Origin: Candidatus Gastranaerophilales bacterium
GTDB lineage: Bacteria > Cyanobacteriota > Vampirovibrionia > Gastranaerophilales > Gastranaerophilaceae
DNA length: 39,272 nt
Direction: 5' to 3'
Assembly: GCA_944324375.1 (NCBI GenBank)
Contig: CALUWB010000014.1
Span: forward strand, 1 to 39,272
Part shown: piece after piece, positions 1-9,426 of the stretch
How positions within the stretch are numbered: the first letter of the stretch is position 1
How the letters are laid out: each line of letters begins with the position of its first letter
Position numbers and translations under genes: made by a program
The notes under the pieces: generated by a model
Seen by the model: the letters and a program-made list of their open reading frames with translations, nothing else
The model's database searches: none
Told to the model about the DNA's origin: nothing

Positions 1-61
1 ATTTCATACATAACCTACACACACTAACCTTCTACACACGAGGAATTACACAAAAAATTCC

Positions 62-90
62 AACCTTCCATTTTCGGAAGGTTTTTTTTA
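62..90 (+). terminator. Rho-independent terminator of an upstream gene
   Basis: A perfect 8-bp stem (62-69 with 76-83) around a 6-nt loop is followed by a run of T. It ends a transcript that starts left of the window. I cannot identify what lies in positions 1-61. Confidence 0.85.
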
Positions 91-119
91 TTATATTTTT
101 TCTTTTATCTTATTTGGTA

Positions 120-148
120 GTTACAATTCAACTAAATTATGGTAAAAT
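120..148 (+). promoter_or_regulatory. sigma70-type promoter with extended -10
   Basis: The -35-like GTTACA (120-125) is separated by 17 bp from TAAAAT (143-148), and TG at 140-141 makes an extended -10. A transcript from here would have a short leader carrying AGGAGAAG (161-168) before the ATG at 173. Confidence 0.6.
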
Positions 149-172
149 ACTTATGAATTTAGGAGAAGAGTA

Positions 173-652
173 ATGAAAAAAATATTAAGTAGTTTATTTA
201 TAGGGTTATTTATAATTAGTTTTAGTTCTACAGGTGTGTTTGCAAACAATACTGCACCTGCAAAAACAACTCAAACATCAGCTACAACACAAGTTCAACA
301 ACCGGCATTATGTGTTAAACCCCTAGATGTAGTTAATAATCCATCAGAATATATGAGAAAAAGAATATGCATGACTGGTAAATTTTCAAAGTTCACAACA
401 TTGGGTTTAGATTATAAACCAGCATATAGAAGTTCTGACAAATATATATCTTTTTTATTTTTTAGAGATGATGTTGTTGGAACAATTCCTTTATCCGAGT
501 TAAAAATGTTTATTTCTCGAAAGGTTGCAGAAAAATTACCTGATTTAAATGAAGGTGATACTATAAAGGTAACTGGTACAGTATTCTCAAATGCTCTTGG
601 AGATGCTTGGTTGGATGCTGATACTATTCAATTAATGAATACTAAAAAATAA
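173..652 (+). CDS. small exported protein, OB-fold-like, function unknown
   Basis: A 159-aa protein with a clear Sec signal peptide (KK, hydrophobic residues about 5-20, cleavage near VFA-NN), then a Thr/Gln/Ala-rich linker to about residue 45. The compact C-terminal domain has a pattern (V-NNPSEYM-KR---TGKF, later GDTIKVTGTV) like the small OB-fold domains of periplasmic tRNA_anti-like proteins; that is an impression from the pattern only. The start is supported by the SD AGGAGAAG. The GH57 gene follows after 11 nt, so the two are probably co-transcribed, but I see no direct functional link. Confidence 0.75.
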   Translation: MKKILSSLFIGLFIISFSSTGVFANNTAPAKTTQTSATTQVQQPALCVKPLDVVNNPSEYMRKRICMTGKFSKFTTLGLDYKPAYRSSDKYISFLFFRDDVVGTIPLSELKMFISRKVAEKLPDLNEGDTIKVTGTVFSNALGDAWLDADTIQLMNTKK

Positions 653-663
653 GGACTTAAGCT

Positions 664-3174
664 ATGCCAGAAGAAAAAATGAAAAAAGAACAAGATAAAG
701 ATAATAGAAAAGTTTTTCTTGCGATACATGGACATTTTTACCAACCACCAAGAGAAAATCCTTGGTTAGAAGCTGTTGAATTACAACCAAGCGCTTTACC
801 ATGTCATGATTGGAATGAGAGAGTTAATAATGAATGTTATGCTCCTAATTCTGTATCTAAAGTTGTTGATGATAAAAATAGAATTTTGAAATTAGTTAAC
901 AATTATGAAAACATGAGTTTTAATTTTGGACCAACTTTATTATCTTGGATGGAAGTTTTTTCTCCACGAGCATATGAACGAATTATTAAAGCAGATATAA
1001 AAAGTGTTGAAGAACATAATGGACACGGAAACGCAATAGCTCAAGTATATAATCATATTATAATGCCACTTGCAAATGAACTTGATAAACAAACTCAGGT
1101 AAAATGGGGTATTAGAGATTTTGAATATCGTTTTGGTCGTAAACCTGAAGGTATTTGGCTTGCTGAAACAGCAGTTGATGATGATACATTAAGAGTTTTA
1201 GTAGAAAATGATATTAAGTTTACAATCTTATCTCCATTCCAAGCAAAGAGAATAAGAAAACAAGGTGATACTAATTGGAATGATGTAAGTTGGGGAAATA
1301 TAGATCCAGCTCGCTCATACCGTTATTATATTAAATCTGCCCCTGGCAAATTTATTGATTTATTCTTTTATGATGGTGCAATTTCTAAATCTGTTGCTTT
1401 TGATGAACTTTTAAGAGATGGAAATAAATTCGTTAGAAGATTAAAAGATGGAATTTCCTTTGATAGAAATTATCCACAGTTAATTAATATTGCTACAGAT
1501 GGCGAAAGCTATGGACATCATACTAAATTTGGAGATATGGCTTTGGCTTATGCTTTATCAACAAAAGCTAAAGAGGCTGGTTTTACTATTACAAATTATT
1601 CTGAATATTTATCAAAATATGCAAGTAATTGGGAAGTAGAGATAAAAGATGTTTCTTCTTGGAGTTGTTTCCATGGTGTTGGTCGTTGGTGTGAAGATTG
1701 TGGATGCTCAACAGGTGGTCATCCAGGTTGGAATCAAAAATGGAGACGTCCATTAAGAGATGCTATGGATTATTTAAGAGATGAAGTTATTCCAATTTGT
1801 CAAAAGCAAGGTAAAAAATATTTTAGAGATTTTATGAAAGCAAGAATGAACTATATTGATGTTATTCTTGATCGTTCTGATTTGTCAGTTAAAACTTTCC
1901 AAAATAAATATTTTGTGGAAGGATTAGAAGCTAACGATAAAGTTAGAGCAATGGAGCTTTTGGAAATTCAAAGGCAAGCAATGCTTATGTATACAAGTTG
2001 TGGTTGGTTCTTCTCTGATATTTCTGGTATTGAAACAACTCAAATTATGAAATATGCAGCAAGAGTTATTCAATTAGCTAAAAACTTTACCAAAAAGGAT
2101 TTAGAAGGTCCATATTTAGAAATTTTATCTAAAGCGCAAAGTAATTATCCAGAACTTGGAAATGGTAAAGAAATTTATGAAAAATATGTTAAACCTTCTG
2201 TTGTTACTATGAAGCAGATAGTAAGTTTATGGGCTATATCATCTTTGTATCAAGAAACTGAAGATGAAGAAGATGTATATTGTTATTCAATTACCAAAAA
2301 ATCATATAAACGTATTAAAAAAGGAGATTCTCAATTAATTGTTGGACATGTTGAAATCCAATCTAAAATAACTTTAGAACGTTCTGATATGATGTTTGCT
2401 CTAGTTCAGTTTTCTGGAGGTGATTTCCATTGTGCAATTAGAGATTATTCAGAAGAGTTTGAAAATATTCAAAAAGAGTTGGTAAAAACTTATATGGTAA
2501 ATCCTCTTACTGAAATAATTAGAGGTCTTGATGGATATTTTGGTAAAGAATACTTTACTTTAAAAGATATATTTATTGAAGAAAGAAGAAAAATACTTCA
2601 AATTCTTTTAAAAGATAAGCTTTCTGCATTTGCAAGAAATTACGAAGAAATGTATGAAGATGGAAAATCATCAATATTCCATTTGCAAGCGCTAGGTTTA
2701 GATATTCCAGAAGAATTTAAGATTTCTGCTCAATATGCTTTGGCTAAGCAATTCAATGAGTTATTCATGGATTCAAATGGTTTTATTGATGATGATATTT
2801 TGCAACTTGCAGGAGATATTAATTTTGAAGCAAAAAGATTAGGTATTTCGATTGATAAAACAGAAACTTCAAAATTCTTCAGTAAGAAAGTTGTCCAAAA
2901 TATAAATCGTTTGGTTTATAGTATGGAATATCAACAAGCTGATGTTACTTTGGAGCTATTAAATGCTATTGATAAACTTGAAATTCATTTAGATTTATCC
3001 GAAGCACAAAATGTCTTTTATTCAAAAATTATTTTGAAGTTAGATAAACTTATTGAATCTATGACTCGACCAAGTGATAGAGATTTAGTTTTACTATTCT
3101 TTGATATTGCAAAACGATTAAATTTTAATATTGATTATTATAGAACTAAGTTTGATAAGTCAATATTAAGTTAA
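664..3174 (+). CDS. glycoside hydrolase family 57 protein with DUF3536 C-terminal region
   Basis: An 836-aa cytosolic protein without signal peptide. The N-terminal GH57 barrel shows HGHFYQPPRENPW (residues 23-35), the nucleophile region GIWLAE (Glu168) and the acid/base region IATDGESYGHH (Asp279), followed by a CxxCGCSTGGHPGWNQKWR segment typical of the DUF3536-linked GH57 subgroup. GH57 enzymes act on alpha-1,4-glucans as amylases, glucanotransferases or branching enzymes. The exact activity of this subgroup is not established to my knowledge, so I do not name a reaction. AAGGA sits about 8 nt before the ATG. It is second in a likely two-gene unit, and its 3' end overlaps the convergent small gene by 9 bp. 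Confidence 0.9.
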   Translation: MPEEKMKKEQDKDNRKVFLAIHGHFYQPPRENPWLEAVELQPSALPCHDWNERVNNECYAPNSVSKVVDDKNRILKLVNNYENMSFNFGPTLLSWMEVFSPRAYERIIKADIKSVEEHNGHGNAIAQVYNHIIMPLANELDKQTQVKWGIRDFEYRFGRKPEGIWLAETAVDDDTLRVLVENDIKFTILSPFQAKRIRKQGDTNWNDVSWGNIDPARSYRYYIKSAPGKFIDLFFYDGAISKSVAFDELLRDGNKFVRRLKDGISFDRNYPQLINIATDGESYGHHTKFGDMALAYALSTKAKEAGFTITNYSEYLSKYASNWEVEIKDVSSWSCFHGVGRWCEDCGCSTGGHPGWNQKWRRPLRDAMDYLRDEVIPICQKQGKKYFRDFMKARMNYIDVILDRSDLSVKTFQNKYFVEGLEANDKVRAMELLEIQRQAMLMYTSCGWFFSDISGIETTQIMKYAARVIQLAKNFTKKDLEGPYLEILSKAQSNYPELGNGKEIYEKYVKPSVVTMKQIVSLWAISSLYQETEDEEDVYCYSITKKSYKRIKKGDSQLIVGHVEIQSKITLERSDMMFALVQFSGGDFHCAIRDYSEEFENIQKELVKTYMVNPLTEIIRGLDGYFGKEYFTLKDIFIEERRKILQILLKDKLSAFARNYEEMYEDGKSSIFHLQALGLDIPEEFKISAQYALAKQFNELFMDSNGFIDDDILQLAGDINFEAKRLGISIDKTETSKFFSKKVVQNINRLVYSMEYQQADVTLELLNAIDKLEIHLDLSEAQNVFYSKIILKLDKLIESMTRPSDRDLVLLFFDIAKRLNFNIDYYRTKFDKSILS

Positions 3175-3432
3175 ATTGTCTTCTAATTGAGAATTAATTA
3201 ATTCTATTTTCTTCAGTCTTTGACGTGCTACTGAAGACAAGCTAATGTATTTATTTCGTTCTTCACTTAGTTTTAACATAAAGTTTTCTGTGTTTTCGTA
3301 ATATTGCGAGTTTAATTCTAAGTTAAGACATAATTCTTGAATTGCAGATAATAAACTATCAAGAATTGTTATTTCATCAAAAGTATCTTGGCAAAGACTC
3401 ATACAAATGGCATCAGTTTCCCTTGTTTTCAT
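3166..3432 (-). CDS. small helical protein of unknown function
   Basis: An 88-aa protein, mostly charged helices, with two Cys near the N-terminus (ICMSLC). An upstream in-frame ATG at 3444 exists, but GGAGG lies 5 nt before the ATG at 3432, so I choose the latter. No signal peptide or known motif. The pattern of evenly spaced hydrophobic residues and a Leu-rich middle suggests a short helical bundle or coiled coil. It converges on the GH57 gene and overlaps its stop by 9 bp. Confidence 0.65.
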   Translation of the reverse strand: MKTRETDAICMSLCQDTFDEITILDSLLSAIQELCLNLELNSQYYENTENFMLKLSEERNKYISLSSVARQRLKKIELINSQLEDNLT

Positions 3433-3563
3433 TTCATCCTCCATAATTTGTTTCTCTACTATTCTTATTTAATAATAAGTATACCCCTTAAAATATAGTA
3501 TTTATTAATAGATTTACTGTTTTTAAAATCATTCAAAAAGGGTTTTAATATATATATTTAATA

Positions 3564-3572
3564 TGATATAAT
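3564..3572 (+). promoter_or_regulatory. extended -10 promoter directly at a start codon
   Basis: TGATATAAT is a perfect extended -10. It ends 9 nt before the TTG at 3582, so transcription should begin within about 3 nt of the start codon. No Shine-Dalgarno can fit in such a leader. Confidence 0.65.
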
Positions 3573-3581
3573 AACCTAACC

Positions 3582-4796
3582 TTGAAAAAGTATTTGATGA
3601 TATTTTTAATATTATTTTTAACTTCAAATGCTGCTATTGCATCTGGAGGTGCTTATAGTGCAAAAGATGAAGTGTTTTTAATTGATGATAAACCTTTTGA
3701 TATCCACAAATCTAAAATAGAAGAAATTAGAGAATCTCATCCAGAATATAATGAGTATGGATTTAGAGAAAAGTTTAAAGAAACAATTGCTAATACGCTA
3801 CCTTCTGATGAAGAATGTTTAAACCTTAAACGACCTGTATATCTATTAGAAGATGCTACAACTAAATACTTTGAAAAAGGACCTTTAGACAGTTTTCATA
3901 CTGGAGTTTTTTATAAAGGCTCAATTACAACAAATATTTTTCAAGGTGGAGGTTCTAGTGTTGATTATGCAAATAACAATATTGAAAATCATTTTAGAGG
4001 ATATTTTAAAGATGGGAAAACATCTTTTAATATTTCAACAAGGTATACCCCTCGTGATGATTTAAATTTTTGGCAATTTCTAATTGGTGATGCCTTTATA
4101 TCTCATCAGGTGACTAAACATAACAGAATTGTTTTAGGTAATTCAAGAACTCATTCAGGTGAAGAAGGTTCAAAGTCTGATTGGGCTGTCCCATTAATAT
4201 CTTATTCGCAGATAAGCAGAAATTTTGGGAATATTCGTAAATTTGGTGCTCGTGTTGTTGGAGAATATGATTTAATTGAGTATGATTTGGGGGGATATAG
4301 TTCTGATTCTTATATGAAGGAATTTTTCCCTGGAGTTGAATTTACTGGTTGGGTTAATCTTAAACCATTAGGTAAAACTGATGGAAGATATGGCGATTTA
4401 AAAATCGGAGGTGGGATTAGTTCTGGACATAATAATTTTACTTATAATGTTGTAGGTGCTTACGCTAGATATCAGTATAAAAAGTTTAGGGCTGATTTTG
4501 AATTTGCAAATGCTGATGGATATAATGGCAATCTTGGTTTGTCAGATAATCATGCCAGAGGCATGTATGCAACTGCTTATTATAGGATTAATCCAAAGGT
4601 TGAACTTTTAGCTAGATATGATACTTTTCAACCTAATTTAGATGTTTCAAATGGTGATATTACAGAATATATTTTGGGTCTTAATTATTATATAAAAGGC
4701 CAAGGGCTTAGGTTAATGCTAAATTATGTTTTTAGAAATAGTAGTTTTGATGAAGACTCTCATCGCATAATATTCGGAACACAAATTTTACTATAA
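3582..4796 (+). CDS. porin-like outer-membrane beta-barrel protein
   Basis: A 404-aa protein with signal peptide (residues 1-20, cleavage near AIA-SGG) and, from about residue 105 on, alternating aromatic/polar strands separated by Gly/Asn turns, ending in a strand with terminal IFGTQILL. This is the layout of phosphate-selective or alginate-type porins, though I cannot assign a substrate. The start is TTG: the codon series upstream reaches a stop at 3564 with no other start, and the next ATG (Met6) would lose the KK of the signal peptide. There is no SD. Its 3' end overlaps convergent recO by 6 bp. Confidence 0.75.
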   Translation: MKKYLMIFLILFLTSNAAIASGGAYSAKDEVFLIDDKPFDIHKSKIEEIRESHPEYNEYGFREKFKETIANTLPSDEECLNLKRPVYLLEDATTKYFEKGPLDSFHTGVFYKGSITTNIFQGGGSSVDYANNNIENHFRGYFKDGKTSFNISTRYTPRDDLNFWQFLIGDAFISHQVTKHNRIVLGNSRTHSGEEGSKSDWAVPLISYSQISRNFGNIRKFGARVVGEYDLIEYDLGGYSSDSYMKEFFPGVEFTGWVNLKPLGKTDGRYGDLKIGGGISSGHNNFTYNVVGAYARYQYKKFRADFEFANADGYNGNLGLSDNHARGMYATAYYRINPKVELLARYDTFQPNLDVSNGDITEYILGLNYYIKGQGLRLMLNYVFRNSSFDEDSHRIIFGTQILL

Positions 4797-5558
4797 AATT
4801 TCTTGTAATATTTTGTCTGATTTGAATTTTTTATTTGAATGACTTTGGATGTAATTTTTTAATAAATTAAAGCAAACTGTACAAACCTTTTCTGTAGCCT
4901 TTTGATCATAGTCACAAGTATAATCGAAATCAAACTGTAGCATTGCTTCTAAAAAATCTCTAATTTTATAATGCATTTTAGTTTTAATTTTAAAAGTATC
5001 ATTACATTCTTTGCAAATAATGCCACCCATATCTTGTGAAAAATACATGTCTTCATTTAAAACTCTTTCTCCACAGCATAGACAAGAATCAAGTTCCAAT
5101 GAAAATCCTGAGATTAACATCATTTTAAGTTGGAATTTTATAGTTGCAATTAGAACATCTTTCTTGGACTCTGCTCTTGAAATTTTATCTAAAGCTTTAT
5201 ATAAAAGTTCATATACTTCTTTTGAACAAGGGTCTTCTTCTACACCAAAATTACTTACAATTTCAGAGATATATGAAGAACACATTAATTTATCAATATC
5301 TTGGCGTGATTCTTTAAATGTATTAATAGACTGAGCCTGGCATATTGTGTCTAAGTTTCTACCTTTTGCAAACATTATTGTATTTGCAATCAAAGAATCC
5401 ATTCTAGCTCCAAGTTTGCTTTTTGGCTTTTTAACACCTTTTGCAACTCCTTTAATAAGCCCTTTATCTTTTGAATACATTAAAATTATTTTATCTGCAT
5501 CACTTAAATCATACGATTTAAGATTAATTGCATCTGTTGTATAGTTCTTCTTATCCAA
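4791..5558 (-). CDS. recO: DNA repair protein RecO
   Basis: 255 aa, the usual RecO length. It has an N-terminal OB-fold (residues about 5-80, with the family pattern of a basic KGV-KGVKKPKSKLGAR segment at 37-52), a helical middle, and a zinc site formed by C159xxC162 and C182xxC185. RecO loads RecA on SSB-coated single-stranded DNA with RecR during gap repair. The start is TTG at 5558 with GGGGAGA about 9 nt upstream. It follows the M3 peptidase gene by about 40 nt on the same strand, probably one transcript without functional connection. Confidence 0.9.
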   Translation of the reverse strand: MDKKNYTTDAINLKSYDLSDADKIILMYSKDKGLIKGVAKGVKKPKSKLGARMDSLIANTIMFAKGRNLDTICQAQSINTFKESRQDIDKLMCSSYISEIVSNFGVEEDPCSKEVYELLYKALDKISRAESKKDVLIATIKFQLKMMLISGFSLELDSCLCCGERVLNEDMYFSQDMGGIICKECNDTFKIKTKMHYKIRDFLEAMLQFDFDYTCDYDQKATEKVCTVCFNLLKNYIQSHSNKKFKSDKILQEIL

Positions 5559-5598
5559 CTAATTAATCTCCCCAACTAATATAATATTAATTGAGAAA

Positions 5599-7335
5599 TT
5601 AATTGTTGTCTACTTGTAAAGATTTACAAAGAGCATCTGATGATAATTTTTTACCTGTTAGCTTTTCAATTAGGTCATTTTCTTCAATACTTTTGCCACA
5701 TTCAAAAATATTTTTATTCAAATATTCAGCTGTATTAGGATTTTCTGTTAAATTACCAAGCTTATTTGTTAAATGTTCATAAATTTGAGCTTTCATCAAG
5801 TCAGCTCTAAAATAGTTTTGATAATAAGCAGGGTGTGATAAGTAATGAGGAATTGTTGCCCACTCATTATCGATTTTTTCTGATTGATTATGTCCTTTAT
5901 ATTGGCATTTTAAATCGTGCCAAAGTTTTCCTAAATCTTGATCTGGATTTCTATACATTTCTCTTTCAAAATTTATTATTTGCATACTATGATTAATAAA
6001 TTTTGATTCATCTTTTTTATGAGTTTGTTTAAATTTATCAAGAGTTTTCTTGTCAATGACACCATCAAGTATATTTTCTGTTTTCATTAAATCCCCCATC
6101 ATCATAGCAACAGCTTCTGTCATAGCAGGTGATGATGCTGTTTTTTCTAAAAATGGAAGATTAGGGTTTATTCCAAGATGATATACGCAGTGTCCTAATT
6201 CGTGACATAGTGTATCAACACTACTTGCATCATTAGTTAAGTTTGCTAGTATTCTTGCATCTTTTCCTGCATCAATATCAAAGCAAAAACCATGTGTATT
6301 TTTGTTTTTACGAGGAAATAAATCAAGGGTTATAGGCATATTATTAACATCATAACCCATATTTTTATAAGCTTGTTTTGATATTTCAACAACTTGTTCT
6401 TTGTTTTTTAAAGATTTATTTACTTCTCTTGTTGGATCATTATCAGTTAATAATCCATAATGATATGACTCTAATTCTTCAGGCTTTATATTAAATACTT
6501 TGGCTAATTCATTTTTTTCTTCTGTTTGTATGATTTTATTAGAGTCTTTTGCTTTTTCAAATACATCATCAAGAAGTTTATTTAATTCCTTAGGTTCAAC
6601 ATCATATGTTTCTTTTAATTGATAATCAAAGAAATTATCATATCCTTGAGATTTAGCAAATTCATTTCTCATTTTAACAAATTCAACTAAATCATTAGCA
6701 ATTAAATCGCCACCTTTAACTTTTGCTTCATATGCCTTTTGTCTTATTTCTGGATTCTTTTCCATTTGTATAATTTGACTTATTTCTGCTTTCGAAACCT
6801 CTTTCTCGTCAATTTTAGGTACATAGGAATTGTATTTTGCTGCAATTTCGTTTTCTTTATCTCTTAATGCCTTTTTTACTTCTCCAGCATTTAATTCCTC
6901 ATCAAAATCTTTATAAAAATGTTTTAGCTGATTATTTAAATGTTTGTCTCCTAAATCTTGTTTTTGTAATACAGCTAATTCCTTATAAACTTTTTCATCT
7001 CTGTATAACTCTTGAATTTCATCACTTGCTTTAGATGATAATTCCAGGTTTTCTTTTGTACTGTTAGTGTAGAAGTTCCAATCCTTAACTCCTGCATCCA
7101 AATATTGAGGTTCTAATTTCTTACAAAATTCATCTCTTATTGTTATATATTTTTCTCTATTTTTATCCATAATCTTTTTCTCCACATCAATTTTACCACA
7201 AGGTATATATCCTTGTAATTGCTCTGAGGTAGGATAATTATCTCTTGGATGGTAGGTTTCTTCGGATTTGATTTCTTTTTTGTTTATTTTGCTTGTAAAA
7301 TTTTGACTATTTATTTTTTGATACGAAATTTTCAT
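5599..7335 (-). CDS. M3-family zinc metallopeptidase (oligoendopeptidase-like), signal-less
   Basis: A 578-aa protein with HELGH and a third ligand Glu in MTEAV 25 residues after the second His, the spacing seen in M3 thimet/oligoendopeptidase F gluzincins; in numbering from the longer possible start these are H383, E384, H387, E412. The helical N-terminal half with an RQKAYEAKVKGGD segment also fits M3. Such enzymes cleave short peptides in a closed channel. Two starts are possible (7350 and 7335), neither with an SD. I take 7335 because it places NFTSKI at residues 12-17, matching the motif position in two other proteins of the window. No signal peptide. Confidence 0.85.
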   Translation of the reverse strand: MKISYQKINSQNFTSKINKKEIKSEETYHPRDNYPTSEQLQGYIPCGKIDVEKKIMDKNREKYITIRDEFCKKLEPQYLDAGVKDWNFYTNSTKENLELSSKASDEIQELYRDEKVYKELAVLQKQDLGDKHLNNQLKHFYKDFDEELNAGEVKKALRDKENEIAAKYNSYVPKIDEKEVSKAEISQIIQMEKNPEIRQKAYEAKVKGGDLIANDLVEFVKMRNEFAKSQGYDNFFDYQLKETYDVEPKELNKLLDDVFEKAKDSNKIIQTEEKNELAKVFNIKPEELESYHYGLLTDNDPTREVNKSLKNKEQVVEISKQAYKNMGYDVNNMPITLDLFPRKNKNTHGFCFDIDAGKDARILANLTNDASSVDTLCHELGHCVYHLGINPNLPFLEKTASSPAMTEAVAMMMGDLMKTENILDGVIDKKTLDKFKQTHKKDESKFINHSMQIINFEREMYRNPDQDLGKLWHDLKCQYKGHNQSEKIDNEWATIPHYLSHPAYYQNYFRADLMKAQIYEHLTNKLGNLTENPNTAEYLNKNIFECGKSIEENDLIEKLTGKKLSSDALCKSLQVDNN

Positions 7336-7392
7336 AATACTATAAAACATTAAAAAAAATAATTTTGCTAATCTTTATAAACATTTTTGATA

Positions 7393-7398
7393 TATAAT
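7393..7398 (+). promoter_or_regulatory. candidate -10 of the msbA-like gene
   Basis: TATAAT at 7393-7398 lies 39 nt before the ATG, within the divergent gap between the M3 peptidase and the exporter. The -35 is poor, so this rests on the hexamer alone. Confidence 0.4.
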
Positions 7399-7437
7399 TG
7401 TTATTATTAAAGTCATGTAAAAGATTGGGGATAATTT

Positions 7438-9300
7438 ATGAAGCTAAAAAATACAACAGCCGCAAATTCATTTCGATATGGTTGGTTATTAAAAAGAGCC
7501 TTTCCTTTTGTGAAACCATTTTTATTTAGAATATTTTTAGGTGTTATGGTTGCAATTCCTGTTGGATTATTAGATGGGGTTACAGCTTTTGCACTAAAAC
7601 CTTTTATGGATTATGTAATTGGGCAAAAAGATTTACATATGTCTTTAATGGGGCATTCTATTGATATTTCCTATTCTGTTCTTGCAGCAGCAATTCCATT
7701 TGCTGTTATATTATTTGCAGCATTCCAAGGAATAATGAGATATCTAAATGATTATTTAACAGATTGGACTAGCCAAAAAATTACTAATTCTGTAAAAATT
7801 AAATTATTTGCATCTTTAGTATCTATGGATTCAAGCTTTTTTGATTTTTTCTCATCAGGGATTATTTTAACAAGATACCTGTCTGATCCTGATGCAGCTG
7901 CAAAAAATTTCATTCAGCAAATTAAATCTATCGTAACAAGTTTATTTGGAGCAGGAAGTTTAATAGCTGTTATGCTGTTTAGTTCTTGGAAACTTGCAGT
8001 AGTTGGTGTTCTTGTTTTAGGTTGTGCATTTTTACCAATGGCTTTAATTCGTAAAAAAGTTAAAGAAACGTCAAATAAAGGAATGGTAGTTGGAGGAAAT
8101 ATTACAACTAATTTTAATGAAACGTATTCTGGTAATAAAGTTATGACTGCATATTCATTACAAGAACATCAGAAAGAAGAATTTAATAAGCAAATTCAAA
8201 AATCATTTGATATTGCAATCTCATTAACAAAACGTTCAGCTTGGATGTCTCCAATTATGTACTTGATTGCATCTGTTGGTATTGCTTGTGTATTACATTA
8301 TGGTATGTTTTTAATATTAAGTGGTGAAATGACAGCAGGTAGTTTTGCATCTTTTGTAACATCATTATTATTATTATACAAACCAATGAAAACTTTAGGT
8401 GGTACCCTTACAAGCTTACAAAATATTTTTGTGTCTTTTGGTAGAGTTTTTGAATTATTTGATATAATACCTAGTATTGCAAACAAACCAAACGCAATAA
8501 CATTAGGCGATACCATTAATTCTATAAATTTTGAAAATGTTTGTTTTGAATACGAAGAAAACCATCCAGTACTTAATAATATTAATCTAGCAGTTAATAG
8601 AGGTGAAACAATTGCCTTAGTTGGGAATTCTGGAGGTGGTAAGTCAACTCTTGTTAACTTACTACCAAGATTTTACGATGTAAAATCCGGGGCTATTAAA
8701 TTTGATGGTGTTGATATTCGAGATATAACTTTAGAATCTCTTAGACAACATATATCTGTAGTTTTTCAAGATAATTTCTTGTTTACAGGAACAATTAGAG
8801 AAAACATAATGTTAGGTAATCCAGATGCAACACAAGAAATGCTTGATAATGCAATTAAATCAGCTCATTTAGAAGAAGTGATTGAGTCATTACCAGAAGG
8901 CTTAGATACTGTTTTAGGAGAAAGAGGTACATCTTTATCAGGTGGACAAAGACAACGTGTTGCAATTGCTCGTGCGATGGTAAGACAAAGTCCTATTGTT
9001 ATTTTAGATGAAGCAACAAGTGCTTTAGATAATAAATCAGAAGCTGTAGTTCAAAAAGCACTAGATGCTTTAATGCAAGATAAAACAGTATTTGTAATTG
9101 CTCATAGATTATCAACAATAAGAAATGCTGATAAAATCGCAGTAATAAATGAAGGACATTTAGTTGAGTTGGGTACGCATGATGAGCTTCTTCAAATAGA
9201 AAATGGTCAATATAAGATGCTTTATGAAATGCAATTTCGCAAAGGTGTAAATGAAGGGGAAGAGGTAAATTTAGAGACTAATGAATTAATCTCACAATAG
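7438..9300 (+). CDS. msbA: MsbA-like ABC exporter (fused membrane and ATPase domains)
   Basis: 620 aa. A six-helix transmembrane domain (about residues 25-330) precedes a full ATPase domain with Walker A GNSGGGKS (about 396-403), signature LSGGQ (about 500-504), Walker B IVILDEA (about 520-526) and the H-loop IAHRLS (about 556-561). This is the half-transporter architecture of lipid A/glycolipid flippases that work as homodimers in the inner membrane. With LptD-, MlaE- and AsmA-like genes in the same window an LPS-core flippase role is plausible, but drug or peptide exporters of the same family look identical at this level. A GGGG stretch lies 8 nt before the ATG, and a strong hairpin terminator follows. 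Confidence 0.8.
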   Translation: MKLKNTTAANSFRYGWLLKRAFPFVKPFLFRIFLGVMVAIPVGLLDGVTAFALKPFMDYVIGQKDLHMSLMGHSIDISYSVLAAAIPFAVILFAAFQGIMRYLNDYLTDWTSQKITNSVKIKLFASLVSMDSSFFDFFSSGIILTRYLSDPDAAAKNFIQQIKSIVTSLFGAGSLIAVMLFSSWKLAVVGVLVLGCAFLPMALIRKKVKETSNKGMVVGGNITTNFNETYSGNKVMTAYSLQEHQKEEFNKQIQKSFDIAISLTKRSAWMSPIMYLIASVGIACVLHYGMFLILSGEMTAGSFASFVTSLLLLYKPMKTLGGTLTSLQNIFVSFGRVFELFDIIPSIANKPNAITLGDTINSINFENVCFEYEENHPVLNNINLAVNRGETIALVGNSGGGKSTLVNLLPRFYDVKSGAIKFDGVDIRDITLESLRQHISVVFQDNFLFTGTIRENIMLGNPDATQEMLDNAIKSAHLEEVIESLPEGLDTVLGERGTSLSGGQRQRVAIARAMVRQSPIVILDEATSALDNKSEAVVQKALDALMQDKTVFVIAHRLSTIRNADKIAVINEGHLVELGTHDELLQIENGQYKMLYEMQFRKGVNEGEEVNLETNELISQ

Positions 9301-9324
9301 GATATATTAAGAATTATTACAAAA

Positions 9325-9364
9325 ATCGGAGTTCCTGAAATAACAAGGGACTCCGATGTTTTTA
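9325..9364 (+). terminator. Rho-independent terminator after the ABC exporter
   Basis: A 12-bp stem with one G-U pair (9325-9336 with 9346-9357), a 9-nt loop and a following T-rich tail, 24 nt after the exporter stop codon. Confidence 0.85.
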
Positions 9365-9426
9365 TATTAATAGCGTAGTATAACTATGCCCAAACTATAC
9401 CTAAAATAAGAGAGCAAAAAAGAATA

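Noticed and set aside
1-61. End of a tRNA, tmRNA or coding gene at the left edge
   Set aside because: Too short to identify, and no CCA or RNA-specific fold is visible; only the terminator is claimed.
5011-5544. Two plus-strand open frames (107 and 65 codons) across recO
   Set aside because: They lie wholly inside recO on the opposite strand; the recO frame has clear family motifs and the shadows have none.
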